Both the position numbers and the translations under genes were made by a program. From Zygnema circumcarinatum (Eukaryota; Streptophyta; Zygnematophyceae; Zygnematales; Zygnemataceae): a stretch of 64,000 bases of DNA. Where the stretch lies: positions 248,269-312,268 of the forward strand of contig CM074819.1 in NCBI GenBank assembly GCA_037447605.1. The letters are read 5' to 3'. Under the pieces are notes generated by a model. The model made no database searches. It saw nothing but the letters and a program-made list of their open reading frames with translations, and was not told the origin of the DNA. Below, piece by piece: positions 11,339-22,436 of the stretch (the stretch's first letter is position 1; every line of letters begins with the position of its first letter).

Positions 11339-13710
11339 CTCTCTTCCATCTCTGCTGCCATCTCTTTCCTCTCCTTCTAGTCTTCTCTCATTGTTGTCGC
11401 ACCCTCTTCCCCCTGCTGACGCCCTTGTGCGATGACTTCACTGAGAGAAACGACGAGTTGGTGGGAGAGAAATCACAAGATAGTGGGAGAGAGAACCAAC
11501 TGTTGCTTAATTTGCTTCATTCCGAGTCCCTTTCAGTCTGGGAGGCGCCCGGGCGATCAATCGGAGATATATTTCGGACCATGTCCCGATTAGGATGCGA
11601 ACCTCCGCTTCTGCCGCTTTCGTCAGCGCGAGCGCTCTTGGAATGTCGGCAGGGCCCGCCATTGCGGGGCTCATGAATTCACTTGAACTCAAGGTGAGGG
11701 GGAAAGAGGGAGAGGAAGAGGGAGAGGGAGAGGGAGGGGAGGGGGAGGNNNNNNNNNNGAGGGACGAGAGGGGAGGGGTGGGTGGGGGGTGAAGGGGGAA
11801 GGAGGGGTGGGGTGGGGTGGGGGAGACGGGAGATGGGCAGGGAGGGGAGGGGGTGGGAGGGAGGCGAGGGAAGGGGGGTGGAGGGAGGGGTGGGAGAGAG
11901 GGAGGGAGGGAGGGAGGGCGGGCTGGCTTTCGAGCGGGGTTTGGTAGTAATCCGTAATGAATCAAATTATATTAAGCAGTCGTCCCGTCATTTCCATGTG
12001 CAGGTGTTTGGGTTCACAATCAATGCAGTTACTTCGCCAGGCTGGCTCATGATGGCTCTGTGGATGCTTTATCTGTTGGGTCTCGTCCTCTTCTTCAAAG
12101 AACCCCCCCACAAAGAACTGCCTGCTGTTCCTCTGAAAAAGTCAAAAAGCAAGAACGCAACTGAACAGATGGAAGATGGCGTTTCCATGCAGCAAGAGTT
12201 GGAGCAGCCTTTACTGTTAGCCGCTCCTATGGTAGGACCACCTCTCTTAACTTGAAACGACAGCTTTTCACTTACATGCGAAGTATAAAATGTCTCAAAC
12301 CTGGATATAAAATATATATATATAGGTCATAGTTCTGGAAGTTTTAGCGATCTTAAATGCGGAACAGGTTCGAATGAACCTTTACCTTATCGGTATTAAT
12401 GTTTGCATGGCCTAATGTACTTCAACTCGAAACCAGTTAGTGCCCTAAAACCTGTAAGTATCTGAACTTATGGTGCTCTGTTTTGCTGACAGAATGAGTC
12501 CGAACATGACGACGATGATGACGATCGCATCCGACCGGTCGAAAGTTTGTCTGAACTCGGCCGAGAACTGACTGCGCCCGTTCAGGTCCTCCTTTTCATT
12601 TACTTCATGATCAAATTTTCTCAAGAAGTGCTCGTTTCGGAATCGAGTCTGGTCACCAAGTTCTACTTTGGATGGAACATCAACGATGTGAGTTCCTACG
12701 TTCGCAGTTCTCACAGTTAAGAGTTATGTTTGCAGTCGCAGAAGTAGACTTGAATGTAGTTTTAAACTGTGTTTTGACTGCTTCGCATCGTCAGATCGGG
12801 CGGGGTCGAGAGGGTTTCTGTTCAGACCCAACCAAAATTTGCCCCCGTTTTCTTTTCAGATTGGAATTTTTTTGGCAGTACTTGGAGCGACTGTGCTGCC
12901 TATGAGCGCTTTTGTTGGAAACTATGTGAGCAACCTTTTGGAGGATCGGTACGGACCCTATCCTTTACAGAAGGATGCTTTTTTTAAATAATTCAATAAT
13001 CAGTTACCTACAGCACATCCCTACCATGCACGCTCATGCGGTAGAGGCACTGCTGGCTCTTCCAGTGGGTCATCATTGCTTATACGTTAGACTTTTGTTC
13101 ATTTCTTTTCAAGTGTTTGAAGAGATGTGATGTTTGAAAAGTCTTTTGTTAACAATAAATTGATTCAATTCCAATGATTTGTGCTGCAGGCTTGTCTTAA
13201 TTTGGACCCAAATATTCACGGGAATTGGGGTGCTCGGCATTTTGAACTACGGCTCCCTGATTGCGTTCTCCCACACTCAATATGTCTGCGCAGCTATCAT
13301 TCTCTATGTTGCCGCCAATGTAACTGAAGGTGATTTCCACATATTTCAAACACTAAACTTGTAATCTATGTAAATCACAGAACCTTTCAAAAAACCCAAG
13401 GGACCTTGAAGTCCATAGAAATCTTAAACTCCATGACCATCCTCCTCGTGGAACTCGTTGTGCTGCCGCAGGTGTGAACATGGCCCTCCTCTCGAGAGTG
13501 ATGTCGCCAGCGCTCGCCCGCGGCACCTTCAACTGCGGCCTCCTCTCCACTGAAGCCGGAACCTTCGCGCGTGTTTTGGGAGACAGCCTCATCACTCTCA
13601 CAGGGAACCTGGGGACCACTGTCATACTGAACATGACCATGCTTCCTGTCCTCGTCGTTGTTGTTATCTCCGTCATCTTGACAAGATGGCACTACTACTC
13701 TCTCTACTAA
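8963..13710 (+). CDS. SPX-MFS vacuolar phosphate transporter (PHT5/VPT type)
   Basis: The 711-residue product should move inorganic phosphate across the tonoplast, gated by inositol pyrophosphate sensing at its SPX domain. Exons are 8963-9015, 9369-9492, 9703-9839, 10011-10185, 10305-10463, 10604-10780, 10925-11187, 11537-11693, 12004-12231, 12493-12687, 12860-12948, 13190-13329 and 13472-13710, every phase matching. The SPX domain (about residues 1-165) opens [17 protein letters not shown] and contains [16 protein letters not shown]. Its basic helix [12 protein letters not shown], near residues 124-135, carries the lysines that bind inositol polyphosphates in this family. The MFS half has [27 protein letters not shown], a [17 protein letters not shown] loop and [11 protein letters not shown]. 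An acidic, Asp-rich cytosolic loop ([10 protein letters not shown]) splits the MFS halves. The protein ends HYYSLY, as in plant PHT5 proteins. Length and motif order are normal. Several introns contain CT or GA microsatellites, and one holds an assembly gap. Confidence 0.95.
9150..9310. repeat. Degenerate CCCTAA-like run in SPX-MFS intron 1
   Basis: Many diverged C-rich words (CCCTAACC, ACCCCTAAACCTAAACC) resemble degraded telomeric repeats. They are in the opposite orientation to the G-rich run at 6215-6470. Confidence 0.5.
11279..11335. repeat. (CT)n microsatellite
   Basis: An almost pure CT dinucleotide run in the intron between exons 7 and 8 of the SPX-MFS gene. Confidence 0.95.
11700..11925. 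repeat. Purine-rich GGGAGG tract with assembly gap
   Basis: A G/A-only low-complexity stretch inside SPX-MFS intron 8. The ten Ns at 11749-11758 lie inside it, so the true intron length is unknown. The flanking exons are in phase, so the coding model is unaffected. Confidence 0.9.
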
Positions 13711-15482
13711 AGAAGAGAGCTCCCCCTCCCCCTCTCTCTCTCTCGCTCTCACTCTCTCGGCCTTTCTCTCTCCTTAACTCTTTCTCCTCTGGTAGATTCT
13801 TCTCTCTCCACTCTTGCGCACCCCTGGAGTCCATGGAAACCCTAATACATAGACCGCCTATATTCCACACAAACCTAGAAATCATGAAGACTCTGGTTCT
13901 TGCTTGCTCCTCGCACCGCCCTTACTTTGTCTCTGTCCTTTGGAGAGCCTTGTTCTCTACCTGCCTCTTTCTCCCCCTCTCAGCATTCTCATTTTGAAGG
14001 AGACTCCTCGCTTCCCCCCACACAGTCAACCTCATTTGTCTCCTCTCTCCTCCTCTCTCTCTTCTCCCTCATTCTTACACAAAGAAACGAGCGAAAGCAT
14101 GATTGAGAGTTCCTTGTCCTACTCTAGCTTGTAAGTGTAGTTCATAGACATGATATGGGGCTTTTGGTGTGATTGTCATGAGATACAAAAAGAGAAGGAA
14201 TAGCTAACGCGGGAACATGGAGATGGAGACATTTTTTGCATCCTAAAATTGGGTAAGGATGCTTAATTTTTGAAAGGGAATTTCTTCTTTTGAAAAAACG
14301 AAAGGAGAAAGGGAAAAACGAATATAGGCGACGCGGCACTAGCGGCGGGGTGCGGCGTCTTGGTGGCGCTTGGGACCTGCAATTGGCTGACCCTGACAAG
14401 GACCATGTTGATGTGCAATATATAGACTTTTTCTTGTCCCCCTTTCTTCCTAATAGAATCCATCGTACAACGAGGATATGTTCGATGCAATATTTAACTG
14501 AGTGTTGCTGTTTGTCTCCTCTCCCCTTCCCCCTCCCCCCCAATTCAACGAGACAGTGAAGCAATCTGCAAAAGCAGAAGAGCACGGCACTCTCCACGCA
14601 ACAACGCAACAGCTAACGCAGTTTCCATTAAACTAGAATATGTGTGGATATTACGACTGAAAACAAGAACAAAACAAGGCAAGACAATCAAAGACGACAA
14701 GACAACAAGAAGAAGATCAATCAAATATATTCACTACTGTTCGCGGAAAATGGACTTACAATAGCACCCGAACCGTCCCATGTCACCCGCCCCTCCGATT
14801 CGCCGCTGTCTGCCTTATAATGTTGCCTGATGCAAAAAGGAGACATGCGCCGCTGGCAGAAATGCTCGCGCCGAGAATTCTCGCCTTCATCCCACAGCTC
14901 TCCATATTCCACACGTGTACCCGACACCCACCGCCACCCACCGCCACCATAAACTAACAGATGACGACTCCTGTTGTCGACAAAGCATCATTGAAGGAGG
15001 AGGCGGAGGCCATGGCTGGCGGGGTGGGAGGGAGGCCCGGTCAAGGGAGAGAGCTAGAGAAGCTGGGATTAAAGTGTAGAAGGAGCAGCGCTGGAAGGTG
15101 GGAAGGTGAAGGGCTCATGCAAACAAATGGAGACCGACGGCGATTTTATCGTTTTGGCGGTACATGCAGTTTTGGCGGTACATGCAGTTTTGGCGCGCAG
15201 GTCCTTGCAACCGAACGGGCCTTTGAACCCTTCATGGGGCGGAGAGGCCTACCAGTACCCCCCCCTAATATTTTCGCCATGGTTTCGGCAAATATTGGGC
15301 GAAATCTTGGAATTTGAAAATATAAGAAAGTCCGTGTTAACAATAGGCGGGCGGTATTACAGTGTACTCGCGTTATAGTGACCATATCGGTCGCAACATA
15401 TTTGTGTCACTATATCCGTTTATATTCGATTGTCACTTCACGTGTATAGTGATACTGTTATTACAGATGTTTCTCGCTGCAG
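13711..15482. other. Intergenic DNA, no gene recognised
   Basis: The first ~430 bp after the SPX-MFS stop is pyrimidine-rich 3' flank with CTCTCT runs. The rest has no reading frame with conserved content. Two tandem copies of a 16-bp word reading TTTTGGCGGTACATGC lie at 15152-15183. A segment rich in TATAGTGAC/GTCACTATA, near 15373-15452, directly precedes the long pyrimidine array. Confidence 0.5.
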
Positions 15483-16129
15483 ACGTTTCTCCCTTTGTCT
15501 CCCTTTCTCTCCCTTTCTCTCTCTCTCTTTATCTCCCTTTCTCGCCCTTTCTCTCCCTTTCTCGCCCTTTCTCTCCCTTTCTCGCCCTTTCTCGCCCTTT
15601 TTCTCCCTTTCTCTCCTTTTCTCGCCCTTTCTCTCCCTTCTTCTCCCTCTCTCCCTCTCTCTCTTGCTCGCCCTTTCTCGCCCTTTCTCTCCCTTTCTCG
15701 CCCTCTCTCGCCCTTTCTCTCCCTTTCTCGCCCTATTTCTCCCTTTCTCTCCCTTTCTCGCCCTTTCTCGCCCTTTCTCTCCCTTTCTCGCCCTTTCTCG
15801 CCCTTTCTCGCCCTTTCTCGCCCTTTCTCTCCCTTTCTCTCCCTTTCTCGCCCTTTCTCGCCCTTTCTCGCCCTTTCTCGCCCTTTCTCTCCCTTTCTCT
15901 CCCTTTCTCGCCCTTTCTCGCCCTTTCTCGCCCTTTCTCGCCCTTTCTCGCCCTTTCTCTCCCTTTCTCGCCCTTTCTCGCCCTTTCTCGCCCTTTCTCG
16001 CCCTTTCTCGCCCTTTCTCGCCCTTTCTCGCCCTTTCTCTCCCTTTCTCTCCCTTTCTCGCCCTTTCTCGCCCTTTCTCGCCCTTTCTCGCCCTTTCCCT
16101 CCCTTTCTCTCCCTTTCTCTCCCTTTCTA
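15483..16129. repeat. 10-bp polypyrimidine tandem array (TTTCTCGCCC/TTTCTCTCCC)
   Basis: About 65 head-to-tail copies of a decamer that varies mainly at one position (G or T). The C/T-rich strand is almost purine-free apart from that position. All three forward frames stay open through it, which explains several long spurious ORFs. It lies about 530 bp upstream of NXPE-like gene A. Confidence 0.95.
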
Positions 16130-16158
16130 AGAGGGTCTACCGACGTCCTCGTCTAATA

Positions 16159-16290
16159 GGGGGTGTCAAACTTAAAAGTTGTTCGTAAGTTTGATACCAG
16201 AATGAGTACTCCGGTGACATTGCGATCCCGCCTCGGCGGAGTACTTCCGAAACTTTCTTGTTCTAACATTTCATTAAGTCTGACACCCCC
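16159..16290. mobile_element. Small non-autonomous TIR element (MITE), ~132 bp
   Basis: Terminal inverted repeats of about 16 bp (AGGGGGTGTCARACTT) end at both sides next to TA dinucleotides, consistent with TA target duplication. The interior has no ORF and includes a short inverted GAGTACT / AGTACT pair. Confidence 0.7.
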
Positions 16291-16654
16291 TAATAAATGT
16301 AAACAGAGCTTGGTCTGCTGTTGGAAAGCCACATCTGAACTCGATGAATGGAATAAATGAATGCCACATATGCCCTCCCGATGAATGAGAGAGAAGACGG
16401 TACATTGAACTCACGATGAATGGTGGAAAGCACGCACTGGTACGAGTTTTTGACGTCGCGGTTTGTGAGTGACTCGCCCTGCAGCAAGAAGAAGATGGAC
16501 GGAGGGCGACGCGCACCGACGGAGCGAGCGGGTCGCTGAGGAGAGGAAAGGTCACGCGCGCCGCGCCCGTACGGACTGGTACTGTACGGACAGCAGACCG
16601 TACGGAACGGGCCGTAGAGGGGGACGAGGCGAGGCGAGGCGGGGCGAGGTAGCC

Positions 16655-19242
16655 ATGGCGGGGGGCGACGCCAAGGCGGGGCGCGCGGGGGGGCTGCTCT
16701 TCCAGCGCCGCGTCCTCTTCGGCCTCGACTCGCACGCCGCGCGCAGGTACTCTCTCTCTCTTTCTCTCCCATGCATTCGCGCGGCCTCCCTTCTCCATTC
16801 CATTTCTCTGTTTCAGTGATATATCTCCCTCTCCAAGCTGTTTTTATATTGGATCAATTACGAACGCTCTTCTATTATTATAAGATAACTCTTACCCCTA
16901 AATTTTTGCATCCAATGTGCCTGGATCACACAGCCATCTTAGATCACAGTCGAGAAAAGTCGAGTGTGCGTGCGTGAGTCAATGTGTGGAAGTGGGTCGA
17001 AGTGAATTCTTCATGCTTAGAGAGGAGAGAGAGAGCCTGGAGACTGTTGAAGGGAAGCAAGACGAGATGCAAGAGGAGGAGACATTGGAAGATATGGGGG
17101 AGAGGAACTCGAAAAGTGGAGGGAAGGTGGATGAGGTAGGAGGGGAATAGGGCAACCGAAAGAGGGAGAGGTAGAGTCAGAGAAGGCTCTGAGCTCCTCT
17201 GTTATAGCGGATCCGCCTGTGTGTGTATGGCGTCTATGGATGAATGTCCCTTGATACCAATTGCCTTTCTGTTCATAGGGGGCTCCATGCAATGTCTGCC
17301 TTGCAGGTTCCCTCACACCCGCCTGATTACCGGAGGAATTGCTGTTATTTTCATCCTCTGTGCAATTTTAATCGTCGTGCGACCTAATGTATGTGTTTCT
17401 TCTCACCTAACGTCGGATTTTGATTCTCCTTGATGCTCACTTCAGCACTCGACGGAATAAGGATTAAAGGACAGGAAGAGGAAATGCTTTTAGCTTGATC
17501 AATTAGCTGTCGTAGGAACCCGTGATAAAGGGAAAGCACTAGGAATGTGCTTTTCAGATACCACAACTTCTTCATGTTTTTTTTTGTTCATAATTCTTGT
17601 CTTTTATAATAGCGTTTGGGGCGCATTTTCCTGCAGACTTCATAAGACTTTTTCACAGTCCTTCCTTGTAGATTTTTTAAATTTCACTAGACTGCTGTCA
17701 CGTTTCCACTGAAATGTCCGACCTGCGTACTTCCTCCCCCCTCCCCCCTCATCCTAAATTATTTGTCTAATTTAAGGGTGTCATAGCTTGGGGATTACGA
17801 TTGGGCAGTAATCACAAAGATCTACCTGACCTAGGATTGCCCAATTCAATTACGTTCAGTCTGCTTTCTGCTGGGCAAGGTTGTTCTTCCTGGCTTGTGA
17901 AGGAGAGAATGCACAATTTCCCTTAATGTATAATGGAAGTCTAAGCTCAAGGAAAGTGAAGTTAAAACCGGAAAGTGTTTCCATTCTTAATGACCTTATG
18001 GAAGTCTAAGCTCAAGGAAAGTGAAGTTAAAACCGGAAAGTGTTTCCATTCTTAATGACCTTATGGAAGTCTAAGCTCAAGGAAAGTGAAGTTAAAACCG
18101 GAAAGTGTTTCCATTCTTAATGATCTTTCTGAGTCCTGGCCTCCCTCCGTCTCGTCCTCCTTTCAGAAGTTGTTTTCAATCGAGCACGCCACATCATTGC
18201 AGTCGGCCTTCAGCCAGTGTTTGCAGGGAGGCAGCCCCGCCCAGCCGAAGCGATTGATTGGGCCTCTGGATCCCATTTGCATGCGAGCCTCCGAACTGTC
18301 TGCTCCGGACGGGACGCTCAAAGTTACACGCAGCTTTGCGGAGCCGGAAAGGGAAAAGGTGGCATTTCACTTGTTTGTGAGAAACGCACGGAATATATCG
18401 GTTTTGTCGGTGGATGCCGTGTTCTATGCTCGCCTGCTCGGACCAGCGCTAGTGGTAGGCGAACAGCAAGAGGAAGTACAAAACGGCACAGTTACGTTCT
18501 TATTCGACGTACCATTTCCGGGGAAGTACAGGTGAGGAGGGAGAGATACTGACGTTATTTCAGTGCTTTTTTGCTTTTTAACTTTTGTGGAAAGGCGGTG
18601 GAGGGGTGAAATCCGTAAACCATTTCCCAGAAAGAGAGGAGATTGGCACTGTGTTCATCTTGGGTAGTGTGTTCGGCAGGAAAGTAGACGGTTGGCTCTG
18701 ATCCAGAAACCTGGGGCTATTGCATGGGACATGTCTGTATCAGGTTGGATGTATGGCTACTGTATGACAGCTTTGCGCATCAATTGGCAGCCTGGAATTC
18801 GGCAGAATTCAATCCCGATGTGAGAAGATTGACTCTACCTAATGTCCTCTTCATCAGGGCCTCTAATCGCTGCATACTTGCAACATTGTGATCACTTCCT
18901 TTCCATTCCATGCTAGAACGAAAATGAATGGAAAAAGCAAAATGGGTGGTCCTCTGGGTCCTGTGGCTGTAACCGAGGCACATAGCAATGTTATTCTCCA
19001 GATGCGTTCCACGAGGCTGAATGTCATGCAATGGCTGCTGCAGGATATCACGGCTTGCCTTACCAATTGCCATAACAGCGGACCATGGAACGTCCCTTTG
19101 GGTCCGTCGGAGGACTATGAGGGCTGCATGAATGTATGCCGCGAACACTTCGGAGGGCCTCTCCTCGTCGAGCAGAGGAAGTCGCTGGAGGGTCTCGAAG
19201 CGGTCGGCGATAGCGACATCCTCAAGGTGATGTCCTGGTCGC

Positions 19243-19295
<53 letters not shown>

Positions 19296-21161
19296 AATGC
19301 CAGTGATGCTGGTGATGTTGATGTTGTGTTCGGTGCCCTCCAAACCTATTCGCATAGTGCAAGCGCTGGAATGTCAGTGATACAAGCCCGATCCTTGTGA
19401 AGGAAGAAAGTATTTACGTACTTTCTCGCATCAAATCTCACAATTGTTGCTTGTCGAGGTTGCAGCACAACGATGTGTGTGGCGTGGAAGGACATCCCGA
19501 CCAGAGGGGGTTTTGGGTGAACGCGACCCTTCTCTGTGGGGACCCAAACGCAGCACTTGGGCTTGATCGCAAATGGCTCAAGTGCCGACAGAGTGTGATG
19601 CTCTGCCCAACATCAAGTTACTCCAACAGCAAAGAACGCCTCTGCAACAAGTGAGCCGTCTGCTTCAAGCTTAGAGTTGTCTTGCTGTCAGAGTATCTCC
19701 AGCGTTCATTGCTCCGTACCTCTCCGAATGTATCGCAGATTTGTGAACATTGACAGTGTGGGGTAGGTATGAGGTCAGTAGAACTTGGGCAACACTGGAT
19801 TATGGTTTCGAGGAGCTCCATATATTTGTGACTTCTGCAGTGGAAACTTTGAGCTACGTGGGGATTGGGTTTAGCTAGGTTTACCCCGAAGGGTATGAAT
19901 TGAGCCTTTTATGACTCGCACGTGGTTCTATGACCCACATCTTTTCGCTGAAAGCTTTCACTCTCTAAATAGAGGATATGTCGAACGCTTCAACTGGATT
20001 TACGGAAATACCTTGACTTGTGTTTTTTTTTTTTATCAATTTCTGTTTTTTTCCTTCTTCCAACACAGTTCCATTGCCTGGCGGCCTCTCACGTGTCGAC
20101 ATGCATCATGGAGCTCAGGGAAGCTCCCCCATGGCGCTGCCGAAGGGGCTCAGCTAAAGCTCCGAAGTCTTCAAGAATCGATCAACTTTTGTGGTGATTC
20201 CACAACTGGGGAGCTCCAAAAAATATGGAAGGATACGTTTCCTAAACCTAATGGGAAGCAGGTGCGAGTGACCTATTTTTTCTTTCGCACTTTACTTCCT
20301 CCCTTGTCCTTGTCCGTATCGCAAGGAAAATGACATTGATTTCACTCAAGTACGGTTATTCGAAATCTGCTCACCTTCCTTTCTTTTTCTGGGCAGTACA
20401 ATCGATCGTGTCTGTCACCAGGCAAAGTGGAAAACCAGATTTTGTTTATGGGCAGCTGCGGCGATGGGGATTTGAGCACGCCGGCTTTGGCTTCCCAGCA
20501 GGTAACTCATCTGCAGCCCCTTTCTCCCATTTCGTAGTACAAGTGTGACTGTTTCTTCATTAGCTCTTTGGTTGTAATTTGCCTTCGCCCTAATGTTGTA
20601 TGATGGGGCTTGTCGGGTCGATCAGAAGCACAAATTGGTGCAGTATTGCGTGGAGAGAATTGCTGAGCTCCCTCAGATTGCCAGATGGAAGATATTGATA
20701 TGGAAGGCCAACCCTTCCACTCACCCCTACACCGGTCCCTCCATTGACTGGAAATTCCATGGCTATCACGGTCAGCGCATGTTTTTGACTGCCAAACTAA
20801 TTCAAGAGTACAATCGAGAGCTTCTCGAAATTCTCGAAAGGTTCGCCCACATCCATCTCTGCACCTTTCTTGTTGCTTCCTCTCTCCCCCTCCTTCCTTA
20901 CTCCTTCCTTTCGCCCCCCCTCTTACCCCCTTCTGGTTCTGTGGAACTTGCAGAGCTGGGATTCGAGATAAACGATTTTACTTCCTTGATGAGTTTGCGA
21001 TGACGGAAGCCGCTCGCGGATTCTCTACCGATGCGTTGCATTACTTTTACAATGTGAGAGGAGACAACCTTGTTTTCGTTTATTCGGTGATGAATAGTAT
21101 CGCCACGCTGCTTGTTCGCGCCATGCAGGACGGATTGCTGGAGGCCCCCATCAGCGCCTAG
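16655..21161 (+). CDS. NXPE-like type II membrane SGNH/PC-esterase-fold protein, copy A
   Basis: The predicted 567-residue protein has a short Gly/Ala-rich cytosolic tail, one membrane anchor (ITGGIAVIFILCAILIVV, about residues 36-53), a filamin/Ig-like segment, a cysteine-rich middle and a C-terminal SGNH hydrolase fold. Exons are 16655-16746, 17307-17388, 18167-18531, 18744-18819, 19044-19226, 19466-19650, 20069-20261, 20397-20501, 20626-20840 and 20954-21161. The Ig-like part shows FYARLLGPALVVG and FPGKYRLDVWLLYD, as in the NXPE family. The SGNH blocks are FCGDSTTGEL (Ser372), LFMGSCG and TDALHYFYN (Asp525, His528), the nucleophile and DxxH pair. A Golgi-lumen O-acyltransferase or esterase role on glycans is inferred; the substrate is unknown. 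Intron 2 holds a 65-bp triplication where the duplicate copy has a coiled-coil exon. Exon 1 is supported by phase and by the same phase in paralogue C. Confidence 0.82.
17933..18127. repeat. 65-bp direct repeat, three copies
   Basis: Three near-identical 65-bp units begin at 17933, 17998 and 18063, each starting ATGGAAGTCTAAGCTCAAGG. They lie in intron 2 of gene A, exactly where the duplicate copy carries a coiled-coil coding stretch (about 23122-23315). Confidence 0.95.
19241..19290. repeat. (GAT)n microsatellite
   Basis: A GAT trinucleotide run immediately after the exon ending at 19226 in NXPE-like gene A. Confidence 0.9.
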
Positions 21162-21956
21162 CTTCTTGTTTGGAATAGGCTGCGGACAAGGTTGTACCTC
21201 GCATTCCGTTAGTCAAACTTCTTCCTGCAGATGTGGTCGACCGCAGCAGAGAGAGGCGGCAAACTCATTGGTGACTGAAACTGGTCAAGGATTCTTTTTT
21301 GACGACTCACTCGTTCTGGAGATACTAAGGAGCCTATAAGTGAGGGGAAGAGTTCTTGTTTTAGGACCCCTCGTGTGGTATTCGTTCAGTTCACCACTTC
21401 ACTCCAGGTAATTTTTTGTTGTAGACAAAAAATTGTCAGGTCCAGTACGGCATAGGGAGTCAGGGCATTGGTAGGGTTTCGACATTGATGAAGGTAGTGA
21501 TCGGTTGTTTCGTATAGTCAGAAAGTAGTCAGCTATGGTGCAAGTCGTTTCGCTTTTGAGCAGAGTCTGGTGAAAGCTGGTGTGGTCGTGATTACTTTTA
21601 CAAAGAAGAAATCAACTTTCAATTTCTGTTCTTTTTTGTTTGGTTATTGCATCTTTATAAAATCCTTTCTTCACATATGTATTCACGAGCATCGACAAAT
21701 CAAAGCATAAACTTGGAAGTTGACCGCCTCAAACAGACAATAGGAGAATGAAAGTATGTTGACATACCGCTGCCAGAAAGATGGGCGACCTTTATCGAAG
21801 CTTGGCACAAACTATTAGACATAACAAAAACGCCACAAATAATGAAACGAATGCCTTCTGCCATGGCGCCTTCGGGGCAGAAATTGGACCTCTCTCGACT
21901 GACCCACCCCCGGGTCAGTGTTTCCTATACCGTAGTTGCCTCAGAGGACGCTCTGA
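21162..21956. other. 3' flank between NXPE-like gene A and the transporter pseudogene
   Basis: No gene is supported. The segment is the first-copy version of DNA also found at 23490-24140. Shared stretches include TTCGTATAGTCAGAAAGTAG and AAACGAATGCCTTCTGCCATG, which identify it as part of the duplication. Confidence 0.6.
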
Positions 21957-22365
21957 TTAGAGCTTGGAGACGGCGGCCGAGGCCACCGTAACTTTGCTAC
22001 TGAGCCGTCCCTCGAGCTGCCGAGCTCTCCTTCTCGTCCTCCCCACCGCTGTCTGTCGGCAGAAGGCGCCCGCTCGTAAAGGAGGCCTTTGTGAGCGCGT
22101 GGCTGCCAGAAGAGCGATTGAAATCCACAAATAGGCCGACCACTTCTGGCGGCGGTCTGACAAACGGAAGCCATGGATGTAGGCGAGCACGAGGTACACC
22201 AAGCTCTGGACGAGAGTGAAGTACCACGCGTACCTGCACGCGCTCCTCGAGTCAGTTCCCGGCGAAGAGCTCGGGTTAGGTTTAGGGTTTGACATGGGAG
22301 GAAACAGAGCAGGCGGAAGGCGTGAAGGGAAAGGGATGGGCTTCACCCGAACTCTAGCTGTTTGA
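21957..22365 (-). pseudogene. Truncated UTR2/SLC35B-like transporter pseudogene (duplicate of 24151-27832)
   Basis: This fragment retains exon 3 (FVFKQLEFG without its splice acceptor), most of exon 4 (YAWYFTLVQSLVYLVLAY through KWSAYLWISIAL), and then a junction into the last exon's tail. Exons 1-2 are absent because the duplication began downstream of them. About 2.5 kb of the middle of the gene is deleted, and the join puts the C-terminal exon out of frame relative to the intact copy. A 129-codon frame stays open across the junction, but it cannot encode a ten-helix transporter. It is annotated as a relic. Confidence 0.85.
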
Positions 22366-22436
22366 AGACAAACAGCGTGTGACTTCTGCCGCGCAGTTCA
22401 TCCCGTTAAGGCACGGAGAAGTGGTTTCTGGTTTCA

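Larger units (their letters stand above)
17307..22365. repeat. Tandem segmental duplication, unit 1
   Basis: This unit runs from NXPE exon 2 to the transporter's exon 3 and matches 22437-27141 block by block. Shared blocks include the intron after the membrane exon, a block around 17757-17940 matching 22900-23100, and a block around 21410-21870 matching 23690-24090. Copy 1 lacks about 2.5 kb present in copy 2 (transporter exons 5-7 and neighbouring introns). Confidence 0.85.

Noticed and set aside
15362-16188. Three overlapping plus-strand ORFs of 211-264 codons rich in Ser-Pro-Phe-Leu
   Set aside because: They are translations of the decamer polypyrimidine array in all three frames and have no conserved content.
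16274-16803. Minus-strand Arg/Ala-rich ORFs of 160-174 codons
   Set aside because: They are antisense to the promoter and first exon of NXPE-like gene A; the plus-strand exon is supported by splice phase and by its paralogue.
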